DNA from: Streptomyces orinoci
GTDB lineage: Bacteria > Actinomycetota > Actinomycetes > Streptomycetales > Streptomycetaceae
Assembly: GCF_003121295.1 (NCBI RefSeq)
Contig: NZ_PHNC01000031.1
Span: 1,614,439 to 1,678,438, forward strand
Reading direction: 5' to 3'
Length of the DNA: 64,000 nucleotides
Numbering within the stretch: the first letter of the stretch is position 1; each line of letters starts with the position of its first letter. Under the pieces are notes generated by a model. That model was not told the DNA's origin, made no database searches, and saw nothing but the letters and a program-made list of their open reading frames with translations. The position numbers were made by a program, and so were the translations under genes. Below, piece after piece: positions 43,294 through 51,275 of the stretch.

Positions 43294-44193
43294 CTACGCG
43301 GCCGAGCTGACGTCGGCTGGCGCGCGCAGGAACAACTGGAGGAGCAGTCGGCGGTCGGCGACCGGGACGGCCTCCTGACCGCTCCGGAGCGCCTCCCGGC
43401 CGTGCAGGAAGCGGCGCTGGTTCACGATGAGGTAGTCCCCGGGCTGGAGCATCAAGGAGACCTGCCCCTGGATGAGCTCCGCAGCGAGATCCTGGGCGGC
43501 ATCGGCGTGCGCTCGGCCGAGATCGGACCTCTCCAGCATCTTGGCGGTGAAGCGGACGAACCCCTCGTCCGCGGCGGAGCCGTCCAAGATTGGGAACGGC
43601 TTGTACTCCTCGCCGACGCCGTACAGGTCGAAGAAAGTCCCGTAGTGGTAGGCCGTCTCGGCCAGCAGGGCGCGGCTGTTCCCCGACAGCCGCGCAACTG
43701 CCGCGTGGGCGTCGGACAGGAGGCTGAGACCACCGCCGAGCGGGTCGGGGCGGACGCACAGGAGCGTGGTGTAGTCCGGGGGCAGGGTCGCGTTCACCAA
43801 GTCCATGTGGAACGCGTTGTACCCAATGCCGCTGGACTTGCCGGGGGCCTTATCGACCTTGACCCCGATGTCCTTCCACAGGGGCCACCGCGGGAAGGGC
43901 GAGAAGGGGATGGCCACCTCGGCCGCGAAGGCCGTCGCCAGCCGCAGGAACCGGTCGCCGGTCCCCAGCGCCTTGGCGAGGTTCCCCAGGCGCAGCACGG
44001 CGTATCCGCCGCCCGCCCTGGTCAGCGTATGGCGCAGGGACGCGGCGGTGTCCTCGAACCGCGGGGTGGCCCTCAGCTCGGTCCGGTACTCCTCCATGGT
44101 GGACCGGGCCGAGGATGAACCGTCCAGTTCCCAGGGTGGGAGTGGAAGGTCGATCAGAGCAGCTTCGAGTTCGCTCGGGATGTCGATGAACAC
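43294..44193 (-). CDS. TauD/TfdA-family Fe(II)/2-oxoglutarate dioxygenase-like protein
   Basis: 299 residues from GTG 44193 (GGGGAG upstream). Facial-triad candidates: FHMDLVN (His and Asp) near 128, and RRFLHGRE (second His) near 265, with downstream Arg in VADRRLLLQLF likely binding 2-oxoglutarate. The segment YTTLLCVRPDPLGGGLSLLS matches the strand after the H-x-D motif in clavaminate synthase/TauD-like enzymes. It could hydroxylate an amino acid or a sugar-containing metabolite. It closes the cluster of two glycosyltransferases and a nucleotide-sugar dehydrogenase, which suggests tailoring of a glycosylated product. Confidence 0.85.
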   Translation of the reverse strand: MFIDIPSELEAALIDLPLPPWELDGSSSARSTMEEYRTELRATPRFEDTAASLRHTLTRAGGGYAVLRLGNLAKALGTGDRFLRLATAFAAEVAIPFSPFPRWPLWKDIGVKVDKAPGKSSGIGYNAFHMDLVNATLPPDYTTLLCVRPDPLGGGLSLLSDAHAAVARLSGNSRALLAETAYHYGTFFDLYGVGEEYKPFPILDGSAADEGFVRFTAKMLERSDLGRAHADAAQDLAAELIQGQVSLMLQPGDYLIVNQRRFLHGREALRSGQEAVPVADRRLLLQLFLRAPADVSSAA

Positions 44194-44847
44194 GCGGAGC
44201 TCCCCTCTCTTTCCGATTTTGCTCGGGTACTGCTGCCGTCCAGGGCGCCGAAGCGGTCCGACAATGGGTGGGTCTCGTCGGGCTTTGTAGCCGCGGAGGC
44301 GTATGCGTCGTCAGGGTCACCGGCGAGGGTTGGCACAGCACAGCGGCGACGGCCACGCCCCCTCTCTCCCAGCCAGTGCGTCACCACTCGCAGAGACGTC
44401 CACGGCCCATACAGCGAGTACGTACAGGTCCGTGTGGTCGGCCGTGACCAGAATGAACGGCTTCCCGGAGCGCAGTTGGTCGTAAGTGGCCTGGTGCGAC
44501 TCGGCATGCGCCGAGTTCCGCAAGGAGGTTGGAACGCCGTCCCGTTGGAAGTCGTTGGGGGACCCTGCGAAGGGCGCCGCACAGTGTCGAGGTTGCGTAC
44601 GGACCGGGATTGAGCCTCTCGGCGATACGCAACGCCTGGCCGCGGAGCCGTCGCACTCCCCAAACCTGGGAAGGCGGTCTGACAGTCCAACACGACCTGA
44701 ATGGCCGCGCGTTGGTCGTACGCCGGGCCTTCTCCGGTCGCTTCGCACCGTAGCTTCGTAGGCGGCTGAAGGTGCCGCTTACCTGTATCGCTGGGTGGGG
44801 TTCGTCTCGTAAGGCGTCCAGGCCATCACCGTATGCGCGCATTCCGG
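44194..44847. other. 654-base region with possible gene remnant
   Basis: No intact gene is supported. One minus-strand frame (44317-44748) has a protein-like stretch (SHQATYDQLRSGKPFILVTA, then DHTDLYVLAVWAVDVSA) after an unconvincing N-terminus, possibly the relic of a gene broken by frameshift. Composition is less G/C-biased than the flanks. The promoter of the minus-strand oxygenase gene should lie near 44200-44260. Confidence 0.35.
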
Positions 44848-45267
44848 TCACCAGCTCTCCCGGGCGGCGCTTCGGCGGTTGATGACCTGGTCGAGCTGGA
44901 ACCACAGTGACATCACTTGGTCCGGGTCCAGGATGAGCAGAGTCTCGTGCGTGTTCCCGCCGTCGTAGTGAACGAGCAATGGGACCGCGCTCTGCTCGGC
45001 CCGGGGGTCATAGACAACGTCACGCTTGAGCAAGGTGATTTGGGAGACGTACGGGTCACTTGTGGTCATGGTCGCCTCGCTGGTGGTCGTGCCGCTGATG
45101 TCCCGGTCCGGGCGTGCCTGCTCGTCCGTGGAGGCCGCATCACCAGGCATCGGGTGCGGGACGATCGGGTGGGCGTCCTTCAGCCGCTCCTGCAAGGTCT
45201 TTCTGGGGCGCGGCGTCTCGTCGAGCGGGGGCAAATTGGGCACGGCGGTGCCAGGCCAGTAGGGCAT
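44848..45267 (-). CDS. Hypothetical protein next to XRE/DUF397 locus
   Basis: 139 residues from ATG 45267 (GGAG eight bases before). The first 80 residues are Pro-rich and probably disordered. The rest (DPYVSQITLLKRDVVYDPRA, VPLLVHYDGGNTHETLLILD, PDQVMSLWFQLDQVINRR) looks like one compact alpha/beta domain. An internal ATG (MTTSDPYVSQ) could also be used for the domain alone. Function unknown. It diverges from the XRE gene at 45501 with a 233-base gap. Confidence 0.65.
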   Translation of the reverse strand: MPYWPGTAVPNLPPLDETPRPRKTLQERLKDAHPIVPHPMPGDAASTDEQARPDRDISGTTTSEATMTTSDPYVSQITLLKRDVVYDPRAEQSAVPLLVHYDGGNTHETLLILDPDQVMSLWFQLDQVINRRSAARESW

Positions 45268-45500
45268 GGGTGAGCTCCGGAGTGGTCGGGGAGTGGAGCC
45301 TTGGGGCGCGGCGAGCCGCCGCACTTGGGAGAACCGGGGTCAGGTCAGGGCACCGTCGAAGCGCGTGGATGCCTCTTCGGGGACCGGCACCCGGTTCAGG
45401 CAACCAGTATCCGGGTCTGTGGGTTAGCTCACCATGCTCTGGGTATCGACGTTCCGGGTCGCGTATCAGTTGACTCGCTTATACAAGGGAGGGCTGAACT

Positions 45501-46358
45501 GTGCCAGCAGCCAGGGAACTTGACCCGCTGCGGAACCTAGCCTCTCTGGCTGGGAAGATGCTCAGGAACCGGCGCAAGGCGGCCGGCCTGACGCAGAAGC
45601 AGCTCGGTGAGCGGATTCCACTCTCGCAGGCAATGATCGCGGGTATCGAACTCGGAAACGAGATTCCCACCGCACCAACTGGACAGCTGATCGATGACGC
45701 CGTGGGGGCAGATGGCGAACTGGCGGCCATGTGGCACCACGTCCGCAAAGACCTCCAGCAACAGGCACTGTTCCCGATCTGGGCTCACGGCTACCTGGAG
45801 GCCGAGAGGGAGGCCACGCGCATCCAGCACTTCGCGCACGTCTTTCCCGGTGTGACGCAAACCGAAGACTACGCTCGCGCGATCTTCGAGTCTGCTGCCC
45901 CCCTCTTCGGTGGTGACATAGAGGAAAAGCTCGAGGTCCGCATGGAGCGGCGGAGCATCCTCGACCGCGACGACCCGGTGTGGTTCTGGAGCATCCTCGA
46001 CGAGTCCGCGCTCTACCGGGTCGTCGGTAGCCACGAGGTCATGTGCGCGCAACTTACCCACGCACTCGAACTCGTCAAGCGCCCCCGCGTGACATTCCGC
46101 ATCCTGCCCTACGACAAAGGCATGCCAGGTGGCGTTGTCGCTATTGGGGCCGTCCTGCTGCTATCGCGCCCAGGGAAAAACGAAGCAGTCTACTGGGAGA
46201 GCGGCCTCAACGGTGCCCTCCTGGAGATTCCTAGCGAAGTGGGGGTATACAGGGCGTTCTACGATCACCTGGATCTCGAAGTGCTGTCACCGAGAGCGTC
46301 AACTGAACTGATCCGCAAGGCTCGTGAGGAGCACCATGCCCACTGCACACGTCACTAG
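45501..46358 (+). CDS. XRE-family regulator with DUF5753-type domain
   Basis: 285 residues from GTG 45501, with AAGGGAGG before it. HTH near 15-75: LAGKMLRNRRKAAGLTQKQL, GERIPLSQAMIAGIELGNEI. The C-terminal part has LFPIWAHGYLEAEREATRIQ, HVFPGVTQTEDYARAIFES and FRILPYDKGMPGGVVAIGAV. These match the ligand-like domain of the Streptomyces XRE regulators paired with DUF397. It overlaps the DUF397 gene by 23 bases. The locus has lower G+C and weaker codon bias than neighbouring metabolic genes, suggesting a different history. Confidence 0.9.
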   Translation: MPAARELDPLRNLASLAGKMLRNRRKAAGLTQKQLGERIPLSQAMIAGIELGNEIPTAPTGQLIDDAVGADGELAAMWHHVRKDLQQQALFPIWAHGYLEAEREATRIQHFAHVFPGVTQTEDYARAIFESAAPLFGGDIEEKLEVRMERRSILDRDDPVWFWSILDESALYRVVGSHEVMCAQLTHALELVKRPRVTFRILPYDKGMPGGVVAIGAVLLLSRPGKNEAVYWESGLNGALLEIPSEVGVYRAFYDHLDLEVLSPRASTELIRKAREEHHAHCTRH

Positions 46359-46557
46359 CATGTCTGGCCTTCATTGGCGCAAATCGACCCATTCCGGCAA
46401 TGGTCACGAGTGCGTGGAGGTATCTGACGACCTCGCGCCTGATGGGCTCATTCCGGTCCGGGACAGCAAGAACCCAACCGGACCGAAACTGATCTTCTCG
46501 GACGCGGCCTGGTCCACGTTTGTCCGCAGCCGCTACGCAGGCGAGATCACCAACTAG
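46336..46557 (+). CDS. DUF397 protein
   Basis: 73 residues from ATG 46336 with GAGGAG five bases before it, inside the 3' end of the XRE gene. It has GLHWRKSTHSGNGHECVEVS, then LIPVRDSKNPTGPKLIFSD and AAWSTFVRSRY, the complete DUF397 pattern. It forms a regulator-partner pair with the upstream XRE protein, equivalent to the locus at 1.0-2.6 kb but with one DUF397 copy. Confidence 0.9.
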   Translation: MPTAHVTSMSGLHWRKSTHSGNGHECVEVSDDLAPDGLIPVRDSKNPTGPKLIFSDAAWSTFVRSRYAGEITN

Positions 46558-46572
46558 GCGCCACCGCACAAA

Positions 46573-46607
46573 CGCGGCTCGCCCCAGGTGTGTTGGGGCG
46601 AGCCGCG
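46573..46607 (+). terminator. Perfect 14-bp terminator stem after XRE/DUF397
   Basis: CGCGGCTCGCCCCA (46573-46586) and TGGGGCGAGCCGCG (46594-46607) are exact complements with a 7-base loop, starting 16 bases after the DUF397 stop. Confidence 0.85.
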
Positions 46608-46720
46608 CTGTGCTGTCCGGACCACGGCAGTGTAGGCATTCGGCGTCCCGTATGGCAGTGCGCCGTCACTATCCGCTCACGCCAACCGGCCGCCCCGCCG
46701 GAGTTCCTCGTGCCGGTGAC

Positions 46721-46745
46721 GGCGGAGGGGCCGAACCCCTCCGCC
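46721..46745 (-). terminator. Perfect 10-bp terminator stem after the first M4 protease
   Basis: GGCGGAGGGG (46721-46730) pairs with CCCCTCCGCC (46736-46745) across five bases, 7 bases beyond the minus-strand M4 gene end at 46753. Confidence 0.8.
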
Positions 46746-46752
46746 CAGGCGA

Positions 46753-48360
46753 TCAGTTGACGTTCACGCCGTCCCAAGCGCGCTGAACCGCCTTGTACTG
46801 CTTGCTCTTGGTGCCGTACAGGTCGCGGGCCGCCTTCAGGGTGGCGGCGCGGGCGCCGTGGTAGTCGGTGGTGGAGGTCATGTGCTCGGTGAGCGCCTTG
46901 TACCAGATCTTCACCGCGGCGTCCCGGCCGATGCCGGTGACCGGCTTGTGGTCGTAGGTGGGGCTGTCGTAGTGGACGCCATTGATGGTCTTCTTGCCGC
47001 TGCCCTCGGCCAGCAGATAGAAGAAGTGGTTGCCGATGCCGGAGCTGAAGTGCATGTCCTCCTTGCCGATGCCGGGCTTCCAGTAGTCGGCCGAAGGCGG
47101 CCAGCCCTCGGCCCGGTTGGCCTCGGCGTCCCGGCTGGGGCGGTCCATATAGCGCAGCGGCTGACCGTTGCCCAGCAGGTTGACCTGCTCGCCGATCAGG
47201 TAGTTGCCCGGGTTCTTGGGGTTCTTGGCGTAGAACTCCACGGCGGTGCCCAGGATGTCGGAGGTGGCCTCATTGAGGCCGCCGCTCTCGGAGTTGGTGT
47301 AGCGCAGCTTGGCGGTGGCGGAGGTGACGCCATGCGTCATCTCATGGGCGGCGATGTCGATGGAGGTGACGGGGGTCTTGTTGTCCAGCCCGTCGCCGTA
47401 GTGCATACAGAAGCAGCTGTCCAGCCAGAAGGCATTGGCCTGGTTGTTGTCGTAGTGCACATAGAGCTTGGGCGCCTTGCCATTGCCCTTGATGCCATTG
47501 CGGTGCAGGACCTTCTTGTAGAAGTCCCAGGCGACCGCGGCACCGTACTCGGCGTCCACGGCGGCGGTCTGCGCGATGGTGGGCTTGCCGTTGCCCCAGA
47601 CGTCCTTGGCGTTCCGGAAGGCGGGGGCGCTGTCCTCGTCCAGGCCGCCGCGCATGTTGAAGACCTGCATATTGCCGCGGTCCTGGTCGCGCAGCACCCA
47701 CTGGCCGCCGATTTTGACCGAGCCCACCTTGACCCGGCCGCTGTACATGCTGTTGCCCTCGCCGGTCTCCACGGCCTGCCAGTCGGCGAGCTTCCTGCCG
47801 GTGGTGGCGTCGGTGACCACATGGAGTTCGCTGGGGGCGCCGCCGGGCTGGGTGCCGCCGATGACCGTCTCATAGGCGAGCACGGGCTTGCCCCCGGCGG
47901 CCCAGATCACCTTGCGCGGGGCCTGGTCCTGGACGATGGGGCTGCCGCCGCCCGCGGCGGAGGGGGCCAGCGACTCGGCGGAGCGGCGCGCGGCCGGCGG
48001 GGTCACCTTGGCCTTGGTGGTGGGGACCTTGATGGGGGCTTCGGTGGCCTTGTCCACGTCCTGGACCCGGCCGTCCCTGGTCTGCTGGACCACCAGGTCA
48101 CCGCCGATGACCGGCAGCCCGTCATAGGTGCGCTCATAGCGGGTGTGCACGGTGCCGTCGGCATCCGTGATGGTGCCCTGGGGAACCAGCTTCTCCTTGG
48201 GGCCCAGGTGCAGGGCCTTGGCGGGGTCGTCGGTTCCGGTGGCGGCCTGCGCGGGGACGGCGGTGAAGCCGCCGGCGAGCAGGGCCGCCGCGACGGCGGC
48301 CGCACCGGTCGCCACGGCCGGGCGGCGGGCGCCGGAGCGGGCTATTCGGGACTTGCGCAC
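46753..48360 (-). CDS. Secreted M4 (thermolysin-type) zinc metallopeptidase, copy 1
   Basis: 535 residues from GTG 48360 (AGGAG six bases before). Signal peptide with AVAAALLAGGFTAVPAQA, propeptide with FTP and PepSY-like parts (GTVHTRYERTYDGLPVIGGD near 70, PVLAYETVIGG near 160), and mature domain from about 205. Zinc site HEMTH near 338-342, with the third ligand Glu in ESGGLNEATSD near 362. GIGNHFFYLLAEGSG and TGIGRDAAVKIWYKALTEHM complete the M4 C-terminal part; the active-site His-containing YDSPTYDHKP segment is also present. It is secreted, autoprocessed and probably broad-specificity. A homologue follows upstream. Confidence 0.95.
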   Translation of the reverse strand: MRKSRIARSGARRPAVATGAAAVAAALLAGGFTAVPAQAATGTDDPAKALHLGPKEKLVPQGTITDADGTVHTRYERTYDGLPVIGGDLVVQQTRDGRVQDVDKATEAPIKVPTTKAKVTPPAARRSAESLAPSAAGGGSPIVQDQAPRKVIWAAGGKPVLAYETVIGGTQPGGAPSELHVVTDATTGRKLADWQAVETGEGNSMYSGRVKVGSVKIGGQWVLRDQDRGNMQVFNMRGGLDEDSAPAFRNAKDVWGNGKPTIAQTAAVDAEYGAAVAWDFYKKVLHRNGIKGNGKAPKLYVHYDNNQANAFWLDSCFCMHYGDGLDNKTPVTSIDIAAHEMTHGVTSATAKLRYTNSESGGLNEATSDILGTAVEFYAKNPKNPGNYLIGEQVNLLGNGQPLRYMDRPSRDAEANRAEGWPPSADYWKPGIGKEDMHFSSGIGNHFFYLLAEGSGKKTINGVHYDSPTYDHKPVTGIGRDAAVKIWYKALTEHMTSTTDYHGARAATLKAARDLYGTKSKQYKAVQRAWDGVNVN

Positions 48361-48556
48361 ACGAACTCCTGATCTGTGGACTCATCGGCCGAAGAGTGGG
48401 GCCGACTGCGCAAGTTTGATCGAACTCGCGTGCGCCGCGATGGGGAATTCGGGGCTGGAGATGCACCAGTTGCATAAACGCTGGGTCAATTGGTGCTGTG
48501 TACAGGGACTTATAGTGTCAAAAGGTGCATTTCGGTGTGAGGGAGTGCACATGGTG

Positions 48557-48598
48557 AGGCGCCGCCCGGGGGAGCGGAACTCACCCCGGACGGCGCCT
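48557..48598 (-). terminator. 15-bp hairpin after the second M4 protease
   Basis: AGGCGCCGCCCGGGG (48557-48571) pairs with CCCCGGACGGCGCCT (48584-48598) with one mismatch. It lies 30 bases past the stop of the minus-strand gene ending at 48629. The rest of 48361-48556 should hold the copy-1 promoter. Confidence 0.8.
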
Positions 48599-48628
48599 GG
48601 TTCAAGGGGAACCGGTGGTGCCGGAAGG

Positions 48629-50329
48629 TCAGCCGTTGGTGCCCGCCCGGCTGCCCACATTGATGGCGGCCCAGGCGTTGGCCACGTTGTTGTAGGTGTC
48701 GCTGCCCACGCCGAACAGCTCACCGGCCGCCCACAGGGTGGCGTCCCGCGCCCCCGCATAGTCGGTGCTGGACTGCATCCGCTCGGTCAGCGCCTTGAAC
48801 CAGATCTTGGCGGCGTTGTCCCGGCCGATGCCGGTGACGGGCTGGCCGTCATAGGTGGGGCTGTCGTAGTGGACGCCATTGATGTCCTTGGGGCCACTGC
48901 CCTCGGAGGCCAGATAGAACCAGTGGTTGGCCGGGCCCGAGGAGTAGTGCACATCGATGCCGCCCAGGCCGGAGTCCCAGTAGTCCTTGGAGGCGCCGTC
49001 CTTGCTGGGCTGGTCCATATAACGCAGCGGCGTGCCATCGCCATTGATGTCGATCTTCGCGCCGATGCGGTAGTCGCCCGGGTCCTGGGGGTTGTGCGCC
49101 CAGAACTTGACCGCGGTGGCCATGATGTCGCTGGTCGCCTCGTTGAGACCACCGGACTCACCGCTGTAGTTGAGGTTGGCGGTGGCCGCGGTGACCCCGT
49201 GGGTCATCTCATGGGCCGCCACATCGATGGAGGTCAGCGGCTTGGCGTCACCCTGGCCGTCGCCATAGGTCATGCAGAAGCAGCTGTCGTCCCAGAAGGC
49301 GTTGACATAGCCGTTGCCGTAGTGGGTCCTGCTGTATGCGCCCACGCCGTCACCGCGGATGCCGGAACGGCCCTGGACGGTCTTGTAGTAGTCCCAGGTC
49401 AGCTGGGCTCCATAGGCCGCGTCCGCCCCGGCCGTCGCGGGGTCGTTGACGGTGCCGTCGCCCCAGACGTCGGTGGAGTTGGTGAACAGCGAGCCGGTGC
49501 CGTCCGAGCCATGCCCCAGGTCATAGGTCTTGTGGCCGCCCCGGGTGCCGTCGGTGAGGGTGTACTGGCCGCCGGACTGGGTGGACTCCAGGGAAACCTG
49601 CCCGCTGTACTGGGTGTTGCCGGTGGCGGTCTCGATGCCCTGGTACTCGTAGAGCTTTTTGCCGGTGCGGGCGTCGGTGATGACATGCAGCTGGTTGGGC
49701 GTGCCATCGTCCTGGAGCCCGCCGACCACGGTCTCGTACGCCAGCACCGGAGTGCCCTTGGCCGCCCAGATCACCTTGCGCGGCGCCTTGGCGGCCTTGT
49801 CGGCCTTGGCGCCATGCGTCCGGGCCGATGTGACCGCCTGGCGCTCGGCGGTGGCGGCGGAGAGGGAGGGAGCGGTGGAGGCGATGGCCAGCCGGGCGTT
49901 GTTGGCCCTGGTCACGCTCTTGACGGTGCCATGGGCGGTGGCGTCCACCACCAGGTCGCCGCCGAGCACGGGCAGTCCGTCGTAGGTGCGCTCATAACGG
50001 GTGTGCACCGTACCGTTGTTGTCCTTGACGGTGTCCTTGACCACCAGCTTCTCCCTGGAACTCAGTCCCAGTTCGCGGGCGGTCTTCGCCTTGGTGGCAT
50101 TGGCCTGGCGGATCAGCTCGGCGCGCTGGGAGGGGGAGAGCCTGGCGGGCTGGGCGCCGGGGTCCGCCTTGGTTATCAGCTGCTGGCGGACGGGTCGTTT
50201 CGCCTGCTCGGTACCGGCGTTGGCGGCGCCGCTCTGGACGCCTACGGCGAGCAGCGCGGTGACCGCGACCAAGGCGCCGCCGGCTACGGCGCGTTGACGG
50301 CTGGGGGAGCGTCGGGGGGTGGGTCTCAC
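48629..50329 (-). CDS. Secreted M4 (thermolysin-type) zinc metallopeptidase, copy 2
   Basis: 566 residues from GTG 50329 (AAGGAG six bases before). Signal peptide (VAGGALVAVTALLAVGVQSG), long propeptide with YERTYDGLPVLGGDLVVDAT and PVLAYETVVGGLQ, mature domain with zinc motif HEMTH near 373, ESGGLNEATSDIMATAV, SGPANHWFYLASEGSG and TGIGRDNAAKIWFKALTERM. Very similar layout to copy 1, but with a longer N-terminus and different surface loops. The pair is a tandem duplication with separate terminators, so separate transcription is likely. G-rich DNA lies upstream of its start. Confidence 0.95.
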   Translation of the reverse strand: MRPTPRRSPSRQRAVAGGALVAVTALLAVGVQSGAANAGTEQAKRPVRQQLITKADPGAQPARLSPSQRAELIRQANATKAKTARELGLSSREKLVVKDTVKDNNGTVHTRYERTYDGLPVLGGDLVVDATAHGTVKSVTRANNARLAIASTAPSLSAATAERQAVTSARTHGAKADKAAKAPRKVIWAAKGTPVLAYETVVGGLQDDGTPNQLHVITDARTGKKLYEYQGIETATGNTQYSGQVSLESTQSGGQYTLTDGTRGGHKTYDLGHGSDGTGSLFTNSTDVWGDGTVNDPATAGADAAYGAQLTWDYYKTVQGRSGIRGDGVGAYSRTHYGNGYVNAFWDDSCFCMTYGDGQGDAKPLTSIDVAAHEMTHGVTAATANLNYSGESGGLNEATSDIMATAVKFWAHNPQDPGDYRIGAKIDINGDGTPLRYMDQPSKDGASKDYWDSGLGGIDVHYSSGPANHWFYLASEGSGPKDINGVHYDSPTYDGQPVTGIGRDNAAKIWFKALTERMQSSTDYAGARDATLWAAGELFGVGSDTYNNVANAWAAINVGSRAGTNG

Positions 50330-50383
50330 ACTGACTCCTTCTGCGGTGGCCGCGCAGGGGGGATGCGGCCAAGGCCGATGTGA

Positions 50384-50412
50384 GGGGGTGGGGGGTTGGG
50401 GGGTGTGGGGGG
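50384..50412 (+). promoter_or_regulatory. G-quadruplex motif in a divergent promoter region
   Basis: Runs of 5, 6, 6 and 6 G separated by T, TT and TGT form a canonical short-loop G-quadruplex sequence on the + strand. It lies 55-83 bases upstream of the minus-strand M4 copy-2 start, within the 251-base gap to the divergent DinB-like gene. Folding would affect the template strand of the protease gene. Confidence 0.75.
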
Positions 50413-50580
50413 TCCGACGTCGGTTGTGGTGCAGAGTGCCATCGATCTCATGAACATGTCAGGACTGCACCAATAAGTTGGCCGGAAAATGTCCGTTGGC
50501 CAAAGAGCGGTGTCCGCATATCGGGCGCGGGTAGCATCGCGCCGTCCGCCGACAACGCTGCGCTGAAAGGAAATTGAGAC

Positions 50581-51087
50581 GTGACCGTGGAACGCATAGG
50601 CCCGCCACTGACCGCCGGGGAACGCGAAACCCTGCGCACTTTCCTGGACTTCCACCGGGCCACGCTCGCCATGAAGTGTGAGGGGCTCTCCGAGGAACAG
50701 TTGCGCCGCAAGGCCAGCCCGCCCTCGCAGCTGTCGCTGCTGGGGCTGGTGCGGCATATGGCCGAAGTCGAACGGGCCTGGTTCCGCCGAGTGATCAACG
50801 CGGAGGAGGTGCCATGGCTGTGGTCGGAGGTCGGTGACTATCAGGAGGCGTTCAATGCGGATGCCTCCACCATGGAAGAGGTGTTCACCGCCTGGGAGAC
50901 GGAGATCGAGCACTCCCGGCGGATCGAGGCGGCGGCGGAGTCGCTGGAGGTGAGGGGTTATCAGCCGCGGTGGGAGAAGGAGGTGTCCTTGCGGCTGGTG
51001 ATGCTGCATCTGATTCATGAGTATGCGCGGCATAACGGGCATGCGGATTTCTTGCGCGAGGCGATTGACGGGGTTACGGGGGCTTGA
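50581..51087 (+). CDS. DinB/DUF664-family protein
   Basis: 168 residues, four-helix DinB-like fold. Starts ERIGPPLTAGERETLRTFLD; the first helix has FLDFHRATLAMKCEGLSEEQ, then LLGLVRHMAEVERAWFRRV with the first metal-ligand His, and the C-terminal MLHLIHEYARHNGHADFLRE with the H-x3-x-H-x-x-H metal pattern. DUF664 members include mycothiol-dependent and thiol-dependent enzymes in actinomycetes, so a detoxification role is plausible but unproven. GTG 50581 is used, with AAAGGA seven bases before. Confidence 0.88.
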   Translation: MTVERIGPPLTAGERETLRTFLDFHRATLAMKCEGLSEEQLRRKASPPSQLSLLGLVRHMAEVERAWFRRVINAEEVPWLWSEVGDYQEAFNADASTMEEVFTAWETEIEHSRRIEAAAESLEVRGYQPRWEKEVSLRLVMLHLIHEYARHNGHADFLREAIDGVTGA

Positions 51088-51148
51088 GGGTTCGCCCCGT
51101 GGGCCGGTCAACGGTGTGCGGCGATGGCGGTCGGGTGCGGGTTGGGTG

Positions 51149-51214
51149 TGGCTGGTCGCGCCCACGCGGCGGAGCCGCATAGTGAAGTCGCCCCGCGCCC
51201 CTTATGGGGCGCGG
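51149..51214. repeat. Dispersed intergenic repeat, copy 2, with hairpin
   Basis: 51149-51181 is identical over 33 bases to 22241-22273. It is followed by a perfect hairpin CCGCGCCCC-TTAT-GGGGCGCGG (51193-51214), the counterpart of the imperfect one in copy 1. It sits after the DinB-like gene and before the HxlR gene and may terminate transcription of the former. Confidence 0.75.
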
Positions 51215-51232
51215 CTCTGGTCTTACTATGGA

Positions 51233-51243
51233 TGGCTAAGCCA
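51233..51243. promoter_or_regulatory. Short perfect dyad upstream of the HxlR gene
   Basis: TGGCT-A-AGCCA lies 33 bases before the HxlR-type start, flanked by repeated ACTAT motifs (51225 and 51246). It is a candidate autoregulatory operator; short dyads can also occur by chance. Confidence 0.35.
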
Positions 51244-51275
51244 CAACTATCGTTGGAGAAGGCGCGAGTCGCTTT

